Positions 18,178 to 28,220 of a stretch of 64,000 nt of DNA are shown here, in pieces. The DNA is taken from the NCBI RefSeq assembly GCF_000473365.1, contig NZ_KI421517.1, forward strand, positions 639,263-703,262. Reading direction: 5' to 3'. Source of the DNA: Adhaeribacter aquaticus DSM 16391 (GTDB taxonomy: Bacteria; Bacteroidota; Bacteroidia; Cytophagales; Hymenobacteraceae). The position numbers and the translations under genes are program-made. The notes under the pieces are model-generated. The model did no database searches. It saw nothing but the letters and a program-made list of their open reading frames with translations, and was not told the DNA's origin. Each line of letters starts with the position of its first letter. Positions within the stretch are counted from its first letter, which is position 1.

Positions 18178-18774
18178 CTAGTACTTCCAGGCTGTAAAGC
18201 TATTTCCGGTTACTGCTATAGCCGAATTTGGGTCTGGTACTTCTTCGTTTTCCTGCTTTCCACTCCACACGGCATACACTATTCCTAAAGCCAATACAAA
18301 CAGAAATGGCAGCAGAATATTCAGGTATAAAAACTTACGATGGGTAGTATGCCGGTGCTCACCCACCAGAAAATAGGCTATTAAAAAAACAACGCTTAAA
18401 ACAAAGATGGGTGTTGTGAGAAAAATCATGAGGGAACTACCCCACCATTGCTCAAACAAAAATACCAGGCTTAAACAAGCCATAGCGTTGGCTAAACTGC
18501 TAAAAGCACCCAGCAAAGCTAATCGTAGATGAGAAAAAATATAAACCAGCGAAAGCCCAATCTGCAAAATCAACAGCAAGGCCATAACTGATAAGGAAAA
18601 GACAAACACAACATCTTGTCCTATCAAATGCATGAGTTTTAAAACTACTCCTAACAAAACGCCCATACCAGTTAGTAATAAGCCAGAAGTAAAAGCGTTA
18701 ATTATGGCATTTAGATGTGCATTTACAGAACTTCTAAAACCGGTATTACCTTTGAGGGCGGCGGCATTTTCCAT
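18178..18774 (-). CDS. hypothetical membrane protein with a GldL-like motif
   Basis: The 198 residues contain about five transmembrane helices (roughly 25-50, 53-78, 85-105, 110-138, 148-168) with a hydrophilic tail. The segment MGVLLGVVLKLMHLIGQDVV resembles the first helix pair of the gliding-motility/T9SS protein GldL (the K-x-x-H-x-x-G pattern). It lacks the rest of GldL and the gldKLMN neighbours. The function is unknown. It is convergent with the YajQ-family gene's upstream side and divergent from mfd. Confidence 0.6.
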   Translation of the reverse strand: MENAAALKGNTGFRSSVNAHLNAIINAFTSGLLLTGMGVLLGVVLKLMHLIGQDVVFVFSLSVMALLLILQIGLSLVYIFSHLRLALLGAFSSLANAMACLSLVFLFEQWWGSSLMIFLTTPIFVLSVVFLIAYFLVGEHRHTTHRKFLYLNILLPFLFVLALGIVYAVWSGKQENEEVPDPNSAIAVTGNSFTAWKY

Positions 18775-18890
18775 AGAATTCTACTTTACAGTATCCCGAT
18801 TACTTAATATTACGAATTTATTCTGAAAACGATATTCTGACAGTTAAGGAAACATCAGGCAATACTAAGGAGTAAGAGCACAAAAAGCCG

Positions 18891-18898
18891 TATCTTTG
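18891..18898 (+). promoter_or_regulatory. mfd: candidate -7 promoter element of mfd (TATCTTTG)
   Basis: TATCTTTG is a perfect TAnnTTTG match 29 bp before the TTG start codon of mfd. No -33 TTG is found at the expected distance. Confidence 0.5.
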
Positions 18899-18927
18899 CA
18901 CTTTCATTAAGTAAAGGAATCAACGCA

Positions 18928-21900
18928 TTGAAAATAAAAGATTTCCTGGACCTTTACCGCCACGATGCCTTGGTACAAACCATTGCCGAACGGTTAAAGT
19001 CTGATCCAATATATCATATTCACCTGAAAGGGTTAGTGGGCAGTTTGGATGCTGCATTGGCTGCTGCTGTCTCAACCTTGCTGGACGATAGCCATCACCT
19101 GTTTATTCTACACGATAAAGAGGAGGCCGCTTACTTTCACGCCGATTTGCAGAATATTACAGACGGTGAAAAAGAAGTATTATTGTTTCCTTCGTCTTAC
19201 AAACGGGCCTACTCTTTTGATGAGACCGAGAACGCTAATATTTTAATGCGGGCTGAGGTACTAAACCATTTAAATAATAAAACCGGCAAAGGTTTATTAA
19301 TAGTAACGTATCCAGAAGCCCTTACCGAAAAGGTAATCAATAAAAAGTCGCTGGTAGAAAATACGTTTGGTGTAAAAGTAGGCGAGAAGCTTGATACCAA
19401 CTTTTTAACGGAGGTATTAACTGAGTATGATTTTGAGCGCACTGAGTTTGTGTATGAAGCCGGCCAATTTGCTATCAGAGGGGGCATTGTAGATATTTTT
19501 TCTTACGCAAACGACTTACCTTACCGAATTGAATTATTCGGCGACGAGATTGAAAGCATCCGGACTTTTAATCCTAATACCCAACTTTCGGTAGAAACTA
19601 AAAAACATGTTTCCATTGTACCTAACGTGCAAACCAAGTTGTTGCAGGAAACCCGGGAGCCTTTTTTACAATTTATCTCGGATAGTACTAAAATCTGGTT
19701 TAAAGATGCAAAACAGGCCTTTGATGTTATTGATGAATCGTTTGACAAGGCCAATCAGGCCTTTGAGTACCTCATGCTAACCAGTGGCAATACGCAAATT
19801 GTTTCCAAGCCAGAAGACCTATTCGAAAGCAGCAAAACCTTTAAGAAGCACCTGGATAATTATGTAACGGTAGAGTTTGGCAAGCGCTTCCATTTTAAAG
19901 CAAATGAAGTTATTACCTGGCAGGCCAAGCCACAACCTTCCTTTAATAAAGATTTTCAATTACTGGTAAACAACCTACACGAAAACCAGGGCCAGGATTT
20001 AGTCAATATTATTTCGTCGGATTCGCCGCGTCAAATTGATCGACTGACCACTATTTTTGACGAACTGGACCACGATGTACGGTTCCAGCACCTGGCTATT
20101 TCGGTGCGCGAAGGCTTTGTAGACCATATCCTGAAACTTGCGCTATACACCGATCACCAATTATTTGAGCGCTATTATAAGTACAAAACCAAGGAGAAGT
20201 TTTCTAAAACCAAAGCCTTAACGTTAAAAGAACTACGCGCCCTCTCTCCCGGCGATTATGTAACGCACGTAGATTACGGTATTGGCCGCTTTGCCGGTTT
20301 AGAGAAGGTGGACGTTGGCGGACGGTTGCAGGAAGCCATTAGGCTGGTATACCGCGACGACGATTTGCTTTATGTGAGTATTCACGCATTGCATAAAATC
20401 AGCAAATATACCGGCAAAGAAGGCACCCCTCCTGCCATGAGTAAACTGGGTTCGCCGGAGTGGGAAAACAAGAAGTCGCGGGTTAAGAAAAAAGTTAAAG
20501 ATATAGCAGAGGAGTTAATAAAGCTCTATGCTAAACGCAAAACCGCTCCTGGCTACGCTTTTACCCGAGACGGTTTTCTACAGGCCGAGCTAGAGTCGTC
20601 GTTTATTTATGAAGACACCCCGGACCAGGGCAAAGCCACCGAAGATGTAAAAGCCGATATGGAGCAACCCCACCCGATGGACCGGCTGGTTTGTGGCGAC
20701 GTGGGCTTTGGGAAAACCGAAGTAGCTATCCGGGCTGCCTTTAAGGCTGCCTGCGATGGCAAACAGGTAGCGGTTTTAGTACCCACTACTATCCTGGCCA
20801 TGCAGCACTACAAAACGTTCCGCGACCGCCTGGAAAAATTTCCGGTAAATGTGGAGTTTATTAACCGTTTTAAAACCGCCAAAGATATTAAGGAAACCCT
20901 TAAACGCGTAGCAGAAGGCAAAACCGATATATTAATAGGAACTCACCGCATTGCCAGCAAAGACGTAAAATTTAAGGATTTGGGGTTGATGATTATTGAT
21001 GAAGAGCAGAAGTTTGGGGTAAAGGTAAAAGAACGTTTGAAAGAAATGCGGGTAAACGTAGACTCTTTAACCTTAACGGCCACCCCTATTCCCCGTACCC
21101 TGCATTTCTCATTAATGGGAGCCCGAGATTTGTCGGTTATTGCCACTCCCCCGCCTAATCGTCAACCGGTAACTACGGAACTACATGTTTTCGACCAGAC
21201 TATTATCAGGGATGCTATCATGAATGAGTTGAAACGCGGTGGCCAGGTATTTTTTGTGCATAACCGGGTTAGCGACATTGAAGAAATGGCGAACCTGATT
21301 TTAAAACTGGTACCGGATGCCCGAGTAAGTTATGCTCACGGCCAAATGGAAGGCGAGCAACTGGAAAAGCGCATGATGAAATTTGTGGAAGGCGAATACG
21401 ATGTGCTGGTTTCTACCAATATAATCGAGTCGGGGCTGGATATTCCGAATGCCAATACCATTATTATAAACCGGGCGCACATGTTTGGCCTCAGCGATTT
21501 GCACCAGATGCGGGGTCGGGTGGGTCGTTCCAATAAAAAAGCTTATTGTATATTATTAACGCCGCCCGTTTCAGGTTTACCTTCGGATGCCCGTAAGCGC
21601 TTAAGCACCCTGGAAGAATTCTCTGACTTAGGGGAAGGCTTTAAAATTGCTATGCGCGATCTGGATATTCGGGGAGCTGGTAATCTATTAGGAGGTGAAC
21701 AAAGCGGTTTTATTAACGATTTAGGCTTTGAGATGTACCACCAAATTCTGGATGATGCCGTGAAAGAACTAAAGGAAACTGAATTCCGCGATTTGTTCCT
21801 GGGAACAGAAAAAGACTTGAACCAGTTTTTAGATGTGGTGCGCGAATGTACGCTGGAAACCGATATGGAGATATTAATACCAGACACTTACGTAAGCAAT

Positions 21901-22293
21901 ATCTCGGAACGGTTAAATCTCTACAGCAAACTAGACCGGGTAAAAGACCTGGAAAGCCTGGACAAAATTGTCAATAGCATTACCGACCGTTTCGGGCCAT
22001 TACCACGGGAGGTTGTGCAACTCGTTGACATTGTAAAATTGCGCTGGGAGGCGCAAAAATTTGGTTTTGAGAAGTTAACAATTAAAAAAGAAACCATGAA
22101 AGGCTACCTGCCTACAGAAAAAAACGAAGCTTATTTCCAGAGCGAGCAGTTTGGTAAAATATTAAAATACGTGCAACAACACAGCCGTAACAGCCGCCTG
22201 AAAGATAGCAAGGATAAATTAATTGTTATATTTGATAAGGTAAATTCAGTAGATAAAGCAAAAGGAATTTTTACTGATTTGCTAGCCATCTAA
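18928..22293 (+). CDS. mfd: transcription-repair coupling factor Mfd
   Basis: The 1121 residues show the Mfd order: UvrB-like N-terminal modules (residues 1-350), the CarD-like RNA-polymerase-interacting domain at about 437 (LSPGDYVTHVDYGIGRFAGL), Walker A CGDVGFGKTEVAIRAAF at about 590, DEEQ box IIDEEQKFGV at about 690, the helicase C-terminal motifs ending in QMRGRVGRSNKKAYC, and the C-terminal D7 domain. Mfd removes stalled RNA polymerase and recruits UvrA to lesions. The start is TTG at 18928, chosen because no ATG precedes the conserved IKDFLDLY start in frame. Confidence 0.96.
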   Translation: MKIKDFLDLYRHDALVQTIAERLKSDPIYHIHLKGLVGSLDAALAAAVSTLLDDSHHLFILHDKEEAAYFHADLQNITDGEKEVLLFPSSYKRAYSFDETENANILMRAEVLNHLNNKTGKGLLIVTYPEALTEKVINKKSLVENTFGVKVGEKLDTNFLTEVLTEYDFERTEFVYEAGQFAIRGGIVDIFSYANDLPYRIELFGDEIESIRTFNPNTQLSVETKKHVSIVPNVQTKLLQETREPFLQFISDSTKIWFKDAKQAFDVIDESFDKANQAFEYLMLTSGNTQIVSKPEDLFESSKTFKKHLDNYVTVEFGKRFHFKANEVITWQAKPQPSFNKDFQLLVNNLHENQGQDLVNIISSDSPRQIDRLTTIFDELDHDVRFQHLAISVREGFVDHILKLALYTDHQLFERYYKYKTKEKFSKTKALTLKELRALSPGDYVTHVDYGIGRFAGLEKVDVGGRLQEAIRLVYRDDDLLYVSIHALHKISKYTGKEGTPPAMSKLGSPEWENKKSRVKKKVKDIAEELIKLYAKRKTAPGYAFTRDGFLQAELESSFIYEDTPDQGKATEDVKADMEQPHPMDRLVCGDVGFGKTEVAIRAAFKAACDGKQVAVLVPTTILAMQHYKTFRDRLEKFPVNVEFINRFKTAKDIKETLKRVAEGKTDILIGTHRIASKDVKFKDLGLMIIDEEQKFGVKVKERLKEMRVNVDSLTLTATPIPRTLHFSLMGARDLSVIATPPPNRQPVTTELHVFDQTIIRDAIMNELKRGGQVFFVHNRVSDIEEMANLILKLVPDARVSYAHGQMEGEQLEKRMMKFVEGEYDVLVSTNIIESGLDIPNANTIIINRAHMFGLSDLHQMRGRVGRSNKKAYCILLTPPVSGLPSDARKRLSTLEEFSDLGEGFKIAMRDLDIRGAGNLLGGEQSGFINDLGFEMYHQILDDAVKELKETEFRDLFLGTEKDLNQFLDVVRECTLETDMEILIPDTYVSNISERLNLYSKLDRVKDLESLDKIVNSITDRFGPLPREVVQLVDIVKLRWEAQKFGFEKLTIKKETMKGYLPTEKNEAYFQSEQFGKILKYVQQHSRNSRLKDSKDKLIVIFDKVNSVDKAKGIFTDLLAI

Positions 22294-22308
22294 TAATTGT
22301 AAACTACT

Positions 22309-22374
22309 AAAATTAAGAGGCCTTTTAAAAAGTATATAGTAGGTTATATACTTTTTAAAAGGCCTCTTAATTTT
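22309..22374. terminator. perfect 30-bp inverted repeat between convergent genes
   Basis: The 30-nt arm at 22309-22338 is the exact reverse complement of 22345-22374, with a 6-nt loop GTAGGT. The outer ends are A4 and T4. It starts 16 bp after the mfd stop codon and sits 26 bp before the end of the convergent gene, so it probably ends both transcripts. A perfect stem this long is unusual for a terminator. Confidence 0.75.
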
Positions 22375-22399
22375 GATTACTAAATAAGTTATTTAACTT

Positions 22400-22795
22400 T
22401 TAAACAGAGCGTAGCCATTGTGCGGCATGTTCATAATCATAAAAGGTTTTCACAAAACCTTCATTGGTGTGATTTAATGTTTTATCAGTAGAAAGTTGGC
22501 TAAAAACACTTGGTGAGTAAACCCAGCCAAACCATTTCATCCCGGCATCCCGCATGCGCGGAAACCAATCTACCGCCACCCATTCAGAAGCACCTGACCA
22601 TATACCCTGCACATGGGTGTTATCATTCAGTACCCGGTCAGAAGAATATTGTTTCAGGGCTTGTAAAATATCCTCACATCCCTCCTTTACTGTTCTTACC
22701 GTATTAAAACCTAACCAGTTCGCATAAATCCATTTCCCTTCTGTATCATAGGAAATTTCTATAAATGGTTTACGAACCAACACTTCAAGTGCCAT
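22400..22795 (-). CDS. small STAS/SpoIIAA-like protein, hypothetical
   Basis: The 131 residues have no signal or membrane segment. The alternating pattern, with ISYDTEGKWIYANWLGFNT followed by a helix ending in ILQALKQYSSDRVLNDNT, resembles STAS/SpoIIAA-like proteins of Bacteroidota that occur near two-component genes. No phosphorylatable Ser motif is certain. A seven-PAS histidine kinase gene starts 302 bp away, divergently, so a signalling role is plausible. The family call is weak. Confidence 0.5.
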   Translation of the reverse strand: MALEVLVRKPFIEISYDTEGKWIYANWLGFNTVRTVKEGCEDILQALKQYSSDRVLNDNTHVQGIWSGASEWVAVDWFPRMRDAGMKWFGWVYSPSVFSQLSTDKTLNHTNEGFVKTFYDYEHAAQWLRSV

Positions 22796-23097
22796 ACGTT
22801 TTTGCCCTACTAGATTTTTAATGTATTATAAAGGTTATTCATTAAACCCGCTACCTATAGCCAATGCTGCTACTCAATGCTTGTCTTCACTATCTCCTAT
22901 TCAATTCAACCCCAAAACTCCTGAAGTATGAATTGCACGAATAAGTATTACTACGTAGATATTTAAAGAAAGCGTAAATCTGCAAACTTTATTTCTTATT
23001 TTCTGTTTTTAAGCATTTTTTTTAAATCCAACCGATAAAACCTTTACATTTACTTACAAAGCCTATTTCCTGAATTTCAATTACATTCAGTTACCCC
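22796..23097. other. divergent intergenic region, no gene seen
   Basis: These 302 bp separate the STAS-like gene and the histidine kinase. They must hold both promoters, but I find no perfect TAnnTTTG match close to either start. Confidence 0.5.
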
Positions 23098-26000
23098 ATG
23101 ATATCGAATCTGCCCGATTCCAGTATTAACTTTAGAGCAATTTTCAGAGCTTTACCAGGTCTTCTTGTTGCTGTTTCGCCAGAGTTTAAAATACTGGCAG
23201 TCAGCAAAAGTTTTGAGCGGGTTAGCGGCACTACTGAGTCTGACCTTATTGGCACTTGCATGGCAGAATTTTGTGCTAAATTTTTACCCGGCACCGTATC
23301 TGACCATCAGCAAAAATGGCAAAACTCTTTAAATTTTCTTATCCAATACCAGAAGCCACATAATCTGGGAACAGATTGCATTACGGTAGCCATCCCGCAT
23401 GGCCAAAGTGAAACAAAATACTGGCACACAGTAAATACGCCGGTTTTTGATGAGCTAGGGCAACTACTATATATTTTGCATGAAGCGAAAGATATAACCA
23501 ATGAGTATTTAGCATCTCAGGAAGCTAAACAAAACAAGGAACGCTTCGAAACCTTATCATTAGCTACCAATGATGCTGTTTGGGACTGGAACCTGGAGAC
23601 CGATGTTATTACCTGGAACGAAGCCTATAAAACCTTATTTGGTTATATTCAAATAGACGCTACCCTTACCTCCTGGTACCACCTCATTCATCCTGAAGAC
23701 CGGGATAGGGTATCCGCAAGTTTACAAAAAGTTAAAGCTAACGGTGATAAGTTCTGGTCAGATGAATACCGGTTTTTATGTGCCGACGGTTCCTATTGTT
23801 TTATTCTGGACCGGGGCTATTTGCATTACGATCAACAGGGAAAACCATGCCGCATGATCGGTTCCATGCTGGATATAACCCTGCAGAAGAAGTATGAAAA
23901 ACAATTACAGGAACAAGCGGATTTCTTTCAGTTTTTAGCTGATTCCGTTCCTACTTTTATTTGGACGACTAATCCTGATGGCGTTACAGATTACCGGAAT
24001 AAATATTACCTGGATTACGTAGGCAAAGATAAATCTGCCACTTTTCATTTCTCAGAACTTCTGCCTCCTGACACCAGGGAGCAAGTTGCAACCCAATGGC
24101 GTACTAACCTGATGCTAGGCCAGCCTTTTGAAATGGAAGTCCATATTAGGGCTAAAAACGGGGAATACCGCTGGACATTAGCCCGGGCCACTCCTAAATA
24201 TAATACCAATGGAGAAATAATTAAGTGGGTAGGAACGGCAACCGATATTGATGCCCAGAAAAAACTAAATGAGCATTTAATAGAAAGCACTAAACGTTTT
24301 CAGTTCTTATCAGATACTGTTCCCGCCTTTATCTGGACCAGCAACCCGGATGGCACCACCGATTATCGGAATAAACATTATTATAACTACATAGGCAAAC
24401 ACCAGGTAAATAATCCTGATTTTGACTGGTCTACAGTTATTCATCCGGAAGACCGGGAAGACACAGTTAATAAATGGATTCAATCGGTAAATACCGGGCG
24501 GCCTTACGAAATAGAACACCGCATTCATTCTGAAAGTGGCGAGTTTCGCTGGATTCTTTCCCGGGCCCATGCCATGCGTGATGAAGCTGGTGCCATTGTA
24601 AAATGGTTTGGTACATCTATTGATATTCAGGAACAAAAAGAAGTACAACAGGTAATTCTGGAGCGGGATGCGTATCTGCAACGCATGCTTTCGGATGCAC
24701 CAATTTTGTTTTTCATGCTCCGGACGGAAAACTTAGTTTGCGCTTTTACCAACCCTAGCTTTAATAAATTATACAATAACCGGACTTTTATAGGTTTACC
24801 GGCCAAAGAGGCCTGGCCAGAACTGGAAGCTCAAGATTTTATTCACATTATTGAAAATGTATACCATTCAGGCACAGCCTATAAAAGCAATGAGTATCCT
24901 TTAAATTATGACCGCTACGGTAATGGGGAAATGGATTCCGGCTTTTTTAATTTTTCTATTCAACCCCTTTTAAATGAAAAAGGGCAAGTAGAAGGCGTTA
25001 TGTGCTTTGCGGTAGAAGTTACAGAGCAGGTACTGGCCAAGCATCAGGCCCAGGCGCTGGCAAACCGCCTCCAGCACGAAAAAGAAAATTTCCGGTTCTT
25101 AGCTGAGTCTGTACCCCAACTGGTTTGGTCGGCTCACCCAGATGGTTCTGTAGATTACTTTAGCCAACAATGGCAGCAATATACAGGCGTAGATCCGTTG
25201 CAAAGTCTAGGTTGGGGCTGGGAGGATGCTTTATACCCGGAAGACTTACCGCTTACCCTGGTAAAATGGAATAATTCGGCCAAAACCGGCGAACCCTACG
25301 AAATAGAATACCGGTTGCGCAAATTTGATGGTACTTACCGTTGGTTTTTGGGCCGAGGAGTTCCCATGCGCGATCAGTATGGCACTATTGTTAAATGGTT
25401 TGGCACCTGTACTGACATTCACGAACAAAAACTTATTCAGGAAAAACTGGAAGAAAGTACCAACCGTTTCCGCTTCCTGGCCGAAGCTATGCCACAAAAA
25501 GTCTGGACCGCCCAAGCTGATGGTTATATAGATTATTTTAACCAGCATTGGCTAACTTATACAGGCCTATCATTTGAGAACCTAAAAGGCTTTGGCTGGA
25601 CGAAAGCTTTTCATCCTGAAGACCAGCACTTAACCACCGTAATCTGGGAAAATGCGCTACAACAAGCTACTGATTTTCAGATGGAACACCGGCTGGTAAA
25701 TGCCGATGGAACCTACCGGTGGCACTTAAGCCGGGGTATTCCCATGAAAAATGATACAGGGGAAGTGGCAATGTGGGTAGGCACCAACACCGATATTCAT
25801 GAGCAAAAAATAGCCCAGCAAAATTTAATTGCTATCAATAATGAGCTTACAAAACGGAATGATGACTTAGACCGGTTTGTTTATACCGCTTCGCACGATT
25901 TAAAACTTCCTATTATTAACATGGGAAGCATTTTTGAAGAGTTAGTCGCCAATTGTGAATTTACAGATCCGGATAATGTGAAACTTATTCAAATGTTTCA

Positions 26001-26532
26001 TAAATCGCTGGAACAGATACATACCACTATTACAGACTTATCCGAGATAGCTAAAATCCAGAAGAATATAGATGCCGAAACAGAAGAAATAAATGTACCA
26101 GAACTTCTGGAAGAGGTAAAGTTGAGTATTCAGGAAATGATTAAAACCGCTGGTGCTACCATTCTAACAGATTTTACAGGCTGTCCTAAAATAAATTTTT
26201 CCCGGGCTAATTTGCGGAGCATTTTGTATAACCTGGTGAGTAATGCCATTAAATATGCCTCACCTGAACGGCTGCCTGTAGTAAAAATCAGTATAACTCC
26301 CCAGGATGATTATAACGTATTGAGCGTGCAGGATAACGGCCTGGGCCTCAATTTAGACCAACATCAAAATAAGCTTTTTCAAATGTTTAAACGCTTCCAT
26401 AACCATGTACCGGGTACAGGCTTAGGGCTTTATATTATAAACCGGATAATGCAAAATAACAACGGGTATGTTCAGGTAGAAAGCAAAGAAAATGAAGGCA
26501 GCACTTTCCGGGTTTATTTTAAAATGATTTAA
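23098..26532 (+). CDS. multi-PAS hybrid-type sensor histidine kinase (about seven PAS domains)
   Basis: The 1144 residues carry about seven PAS domains (near 10-130, 145-265, 275-395, 400-515, 530-650, 665-785 and 790-910), mostly PAS_3 with repeated WTxxPDGxxDYxN and KWFGTxxDIxEQK segments. HisKA follows with H933 in YTASHDLKLP, and the HATPase has N box LVSNAIKYAS, G1 VQDNGLGLNL and G2 GTGLGLYIINR. No transmembrane segment is seen, so it is a cytoplasmic sensor of redox, light or small-molecule signals. The response regulator gene follows by 21 bp. Confidence 0.93.
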   Translation: MISNLPDSSINFRAIFRALPGLLVAVSPEFKILAVSKSFERVSGTTESDLIGTCMAEFCAKFLPGTVSDHQQKWQNSLNFLIQYQKPHNLGTDCITVAIPHGQSETKYWHTVNTPVFDELGQLLYILHEAKDITNEYLASQEAKQNKERFETLSLATNDAVWDWNLETDVITWNEAYKTLFGYIQIDATLTSWYHLIHPEDRDRVSASLQKVKANGDKFWSDEYRFLCADGSYCFILDRGYLHYDQQGKPCRMIGSMLDITLQKKYEKQLQEQADFFQFLADSVPTFIWTTNPDGVTDYRNKYYLDYVGKDKSATFHFSELLPPDTREQVATQWRTNLMLGQPFEMEVHIRAKNGEYRWTLARATPKYNTNGEIIKWVGTATDIDAQKKLNEHLIESTKRFQFLSDTVPAFIWTSNPDGTTDYRNKHYYNYIGKHQVNNPDFDWSTVIHPEDREDTVNKWIQSVNTGRPYEIEHRIHSESGEFRWILSRAHAMRDEAGAIVKWFGTSIDIQEQKEVQQVILERDAYLQRMLSDAPILFFMLRTENLVCAFTNPSFNKLYNNRTFIGLPAKEAWPELEAQDFIHIIENVYHSGTAYKSNEYPLNYDRYGNGEMDSGFFNFSIQPLLNEKGQVEGVMCFAVEVTEQVLAKHQAQALANRLQHEKENFRFLAESVPQLVWSAHPDGSVDYFSQQWQQYTGVDPLQSLGWGWEDALYPEDLPLTLVKWNNSAKTGEPYEIEYRLRKFDGTYRWFLGRGVPMRDQYGTIVKWFGTCTDIHEQKLIQEKLEESTNRFRFLAEAMPQKVWTAQADGYIDYFNQHWLTYTGLSFENLKGFGWTKAFHPEDQHLTTVIWENALQQATDFQMEHRLVNADGTYRWHLSRGIPMKNDTGEVAMWVGTNTDIHEQKIAQQNLIAINNELTKRNDDLDRFVYTASHDLKLPIINMGSIFEELVANCEFTDPDNVKLIQMFHKSLEQIHTTITDLSEIAKIQKNIDAETEEINVPELLEEVKLSIQEMIKTAGATILTDFTGCPKINFSRANLRSILYNLVSNAIKYASPERLPVVKISITPQDDYNVLSVQDNGLGLNLDQHQNKLFQMFKRFHNHVPGTGLGLYIINRIMQNNNGYVQVESKENEGSTFRVYFKMI

Positions 26533-26553
26533 AAAAATTACTAGCTTTACCGA

Positions 26554-26985
26554 ATGAGACCTTTAGATCTGATCTTATTAGTGGACGATGATGACACTAC
26601 CAATTACGTTAATAAACGAACTTTACAACGTACCAATGCTGCTCACGAAATAAAAGTTTTTACAAACGGAGAACAGGCTTTAACTTACATCAAGAACTCT
26701 GTCTGCGGCACCGACGGAACAGCTTTAAACCCTTGCCCGGACCTGATATTTTTAGACATTAAAATGCCTATTATGGATGGCTTTGAATTTTTGGAAGCTT
26801 ACAAAACATTAGGTTTAAGTAAAACAGCACCTACTACAATCATGATGCTTACTTCTTCGGCCAGTTTTTACGATTTGAAAAAACTGGAAACTTACGAAGA
26901 GGTAAAAAGGCATTTTTCCAAACCTCTTGCCGATCATGATGTGAAAGAAATAATTAAAGATTATTTTCCTGCCAACGCTGATTAG
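26554..26985 (+). CDS. single-domain response regulator, partner of the upstream kinase
   Basis: The 143 residues form a receiver domain with acidic pocket LLVDDDDTT, phosphoacceptor D68 in IFLDIKMP, switch Thr/Ser in MMLTSSAS and Lys in HFSKPL. The gene lies 21 bp after the histidine kinase, so the pair is almost certainly co-transcribed. There is no output domain, so the signal passes on by protein binding or phosphorelay. It resembles the response regulator at 11461 in layout. Confidence 0.92.
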   Translation: MRPLDLILLVDDDDTTNYVNKRTLQRTNAAHEIKVFTNGEQALTYIKNSVCGTDGTALNPCPDLIFLDIKMPIMDGFEFLEAYKTLGLSKTAPTTIMMLTSSASFYDLKKLETYEEVKRHFSKPLADHDVKEIIKDYFPANAD

Positions 26986-27027
26986 CCTTCTGGCCCGCTT
27001 CATTTCTGGACCTTTTACAACTTAAAC

Positions 27028-28170
27028 GTGATTCCTGACTCGAAACTACCGGCTGTTGGTACCAGTATTTTTACGGTTATGTCACAATTAGCTTCAGAAT
27101 ACGGAGCCATTAATCTTTCGCAGGGGTTTCCGGATTTTAATTGCCCAACAATTCTGGCCGATTTAGTTAGCCATTATACCAAAGCTGGTTTTAACCAATA
27201 TGCGCCTATGGCTGGTTTAACTACGCTGCGGGAGCAAATCAGCCTTAAAACCCAGCTTCTTTACCAACATACACCCAACCCTGAAACAGAAATTACCATA
27301 ACCTCCGGCGCTACTGAAGCATTATTTGCGGCTATTGCAGCCGTAGTAAACCCCGGCGATGAGGTTATTGTAATAGAACCGGCTTACGACTCTTATGTAC
27401 CGGCTATTGTATTGAATGGCGGTATTCCGGTATTTGTACAACTAACCCTTCCGGATTTCTCAATCGACTGGGAAGCGGTAGCAGCCAAAATTACTTCCAA
27501 AACGCGCTTACTTATTCTTAATTCCCCGCACAACCCAACCGGAGCTGTTTTAACCCGCGAAGATTTAGAAAATCTAGCCCAAATAGCAGACCATACGGGC
27601 ATGTACATAATTGGGGATGAGGTGTATGAACATATTGTTTTTGATGGACGTCAGCACCAAAGCCTTTTGCGGCATAAAGCCTTAGCAGCCCGAAGCTTTG
27701 TAATATCTTCCTTCGGTAAAACTTATCATGCTACGGGCTGGAAGGTTGGTTATTGTATTGCTCCCCCGGCACTAACTACCGAGTTTCGAAAAATCCACCA
27801 ATACTTAACTTTTAGCACCGTTACGCCCATTCAATACGCCCTTGCCGATTTTTTAGATAATAAAGAACATTACTTAAACTTACCTCACTTCTACCAACAA
27901 AAGCGGGACTTATTCTGCCAGTTATTGGCCCGTTCCAAGTTTACATTGACCCCTTCTCCCGGTACTTATTTTCAATTAGTAAGTTACCAGCATATTACCA
28001 ATGAACCAGATTTGACGTTTGCTAAACGTTTAACCCGCGAGTTAGGGGTAGCGGCCATTCCTATTTCGGTTTTTTACCAGAACCGGCAAGACAACAAAAT
28101 TTTGCGGTTCTGCTTTGCTAAAAATGAAGATACTTTGCGACTTGCCGCCGATAAATTATGTAACTTGTAA
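27028..28170 (+). CDS. PLP-dependent methionine/glutamine-type aminotransferase (YbdL-like)
   Basis: The 380 residues are a class I/II aminotransferase: NLSQGFPDF near the N-terminus, LNSPHNPTGAVLTREDL (cofactor-binding Asn) and the PLP lysine K231 in SSFGKTYHATGWKVGY. The NLSQGFPDF start is typical of the YbdL/kynurenine-glutamine transaminase group, which uses glutamine or methionine and 2-oxo acids. The start is GTG at 27028. The next gene, 50 bp downstream, is an omega-amidase-like nitrilase, which matches the transaminase plus omega-amidase (glutaminase II) pathway and methionine salvage. Confidence 0.88.
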   Translation: MIPDSKLPAVGTSIFTVMSQLASEYGAINLSQGFPDFNCPTILADLVSHYTKAGFNQYAPMAGLTTLREQISLKTQLLYQHTPNPETEITITSGATEALFAAIAAVVNPGDEVIVIEPAYDSYVPAIVLNGGIPVFVQLTLPDFSIDWEAVAAKITSKTRLLILNSPHNPTGAVLTREDLENLAQIADHTGMYIIGDEVYEHIVFDGRQHQSLLRHKALAARSFVISSFGKTYHATGWKVGYCIAPPALTTEFRKIHQYLTFSTVTPIQYALADFLDNKEHYLNLPHFYQQKRDLFCQLLARSKFTLTPSPGTYFQLVSYQHITNEPDLTFAKRLTRELGVAAIPISVFYQNRQDNKILRFCFAKNEDTLRLAADKLCNL

Positions 28171-28220
28171 AAAGTTTTTTTACTGGAAAGCTAATCTAAA
28201 ACCTGAAGGCAAACTTTCTT

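Noticed and set aside
19209..21887. Several minus-strand frames inside mfd
   Set aside because: They are antisense to a fully conserved gene and have composition expected of the opposite strand.
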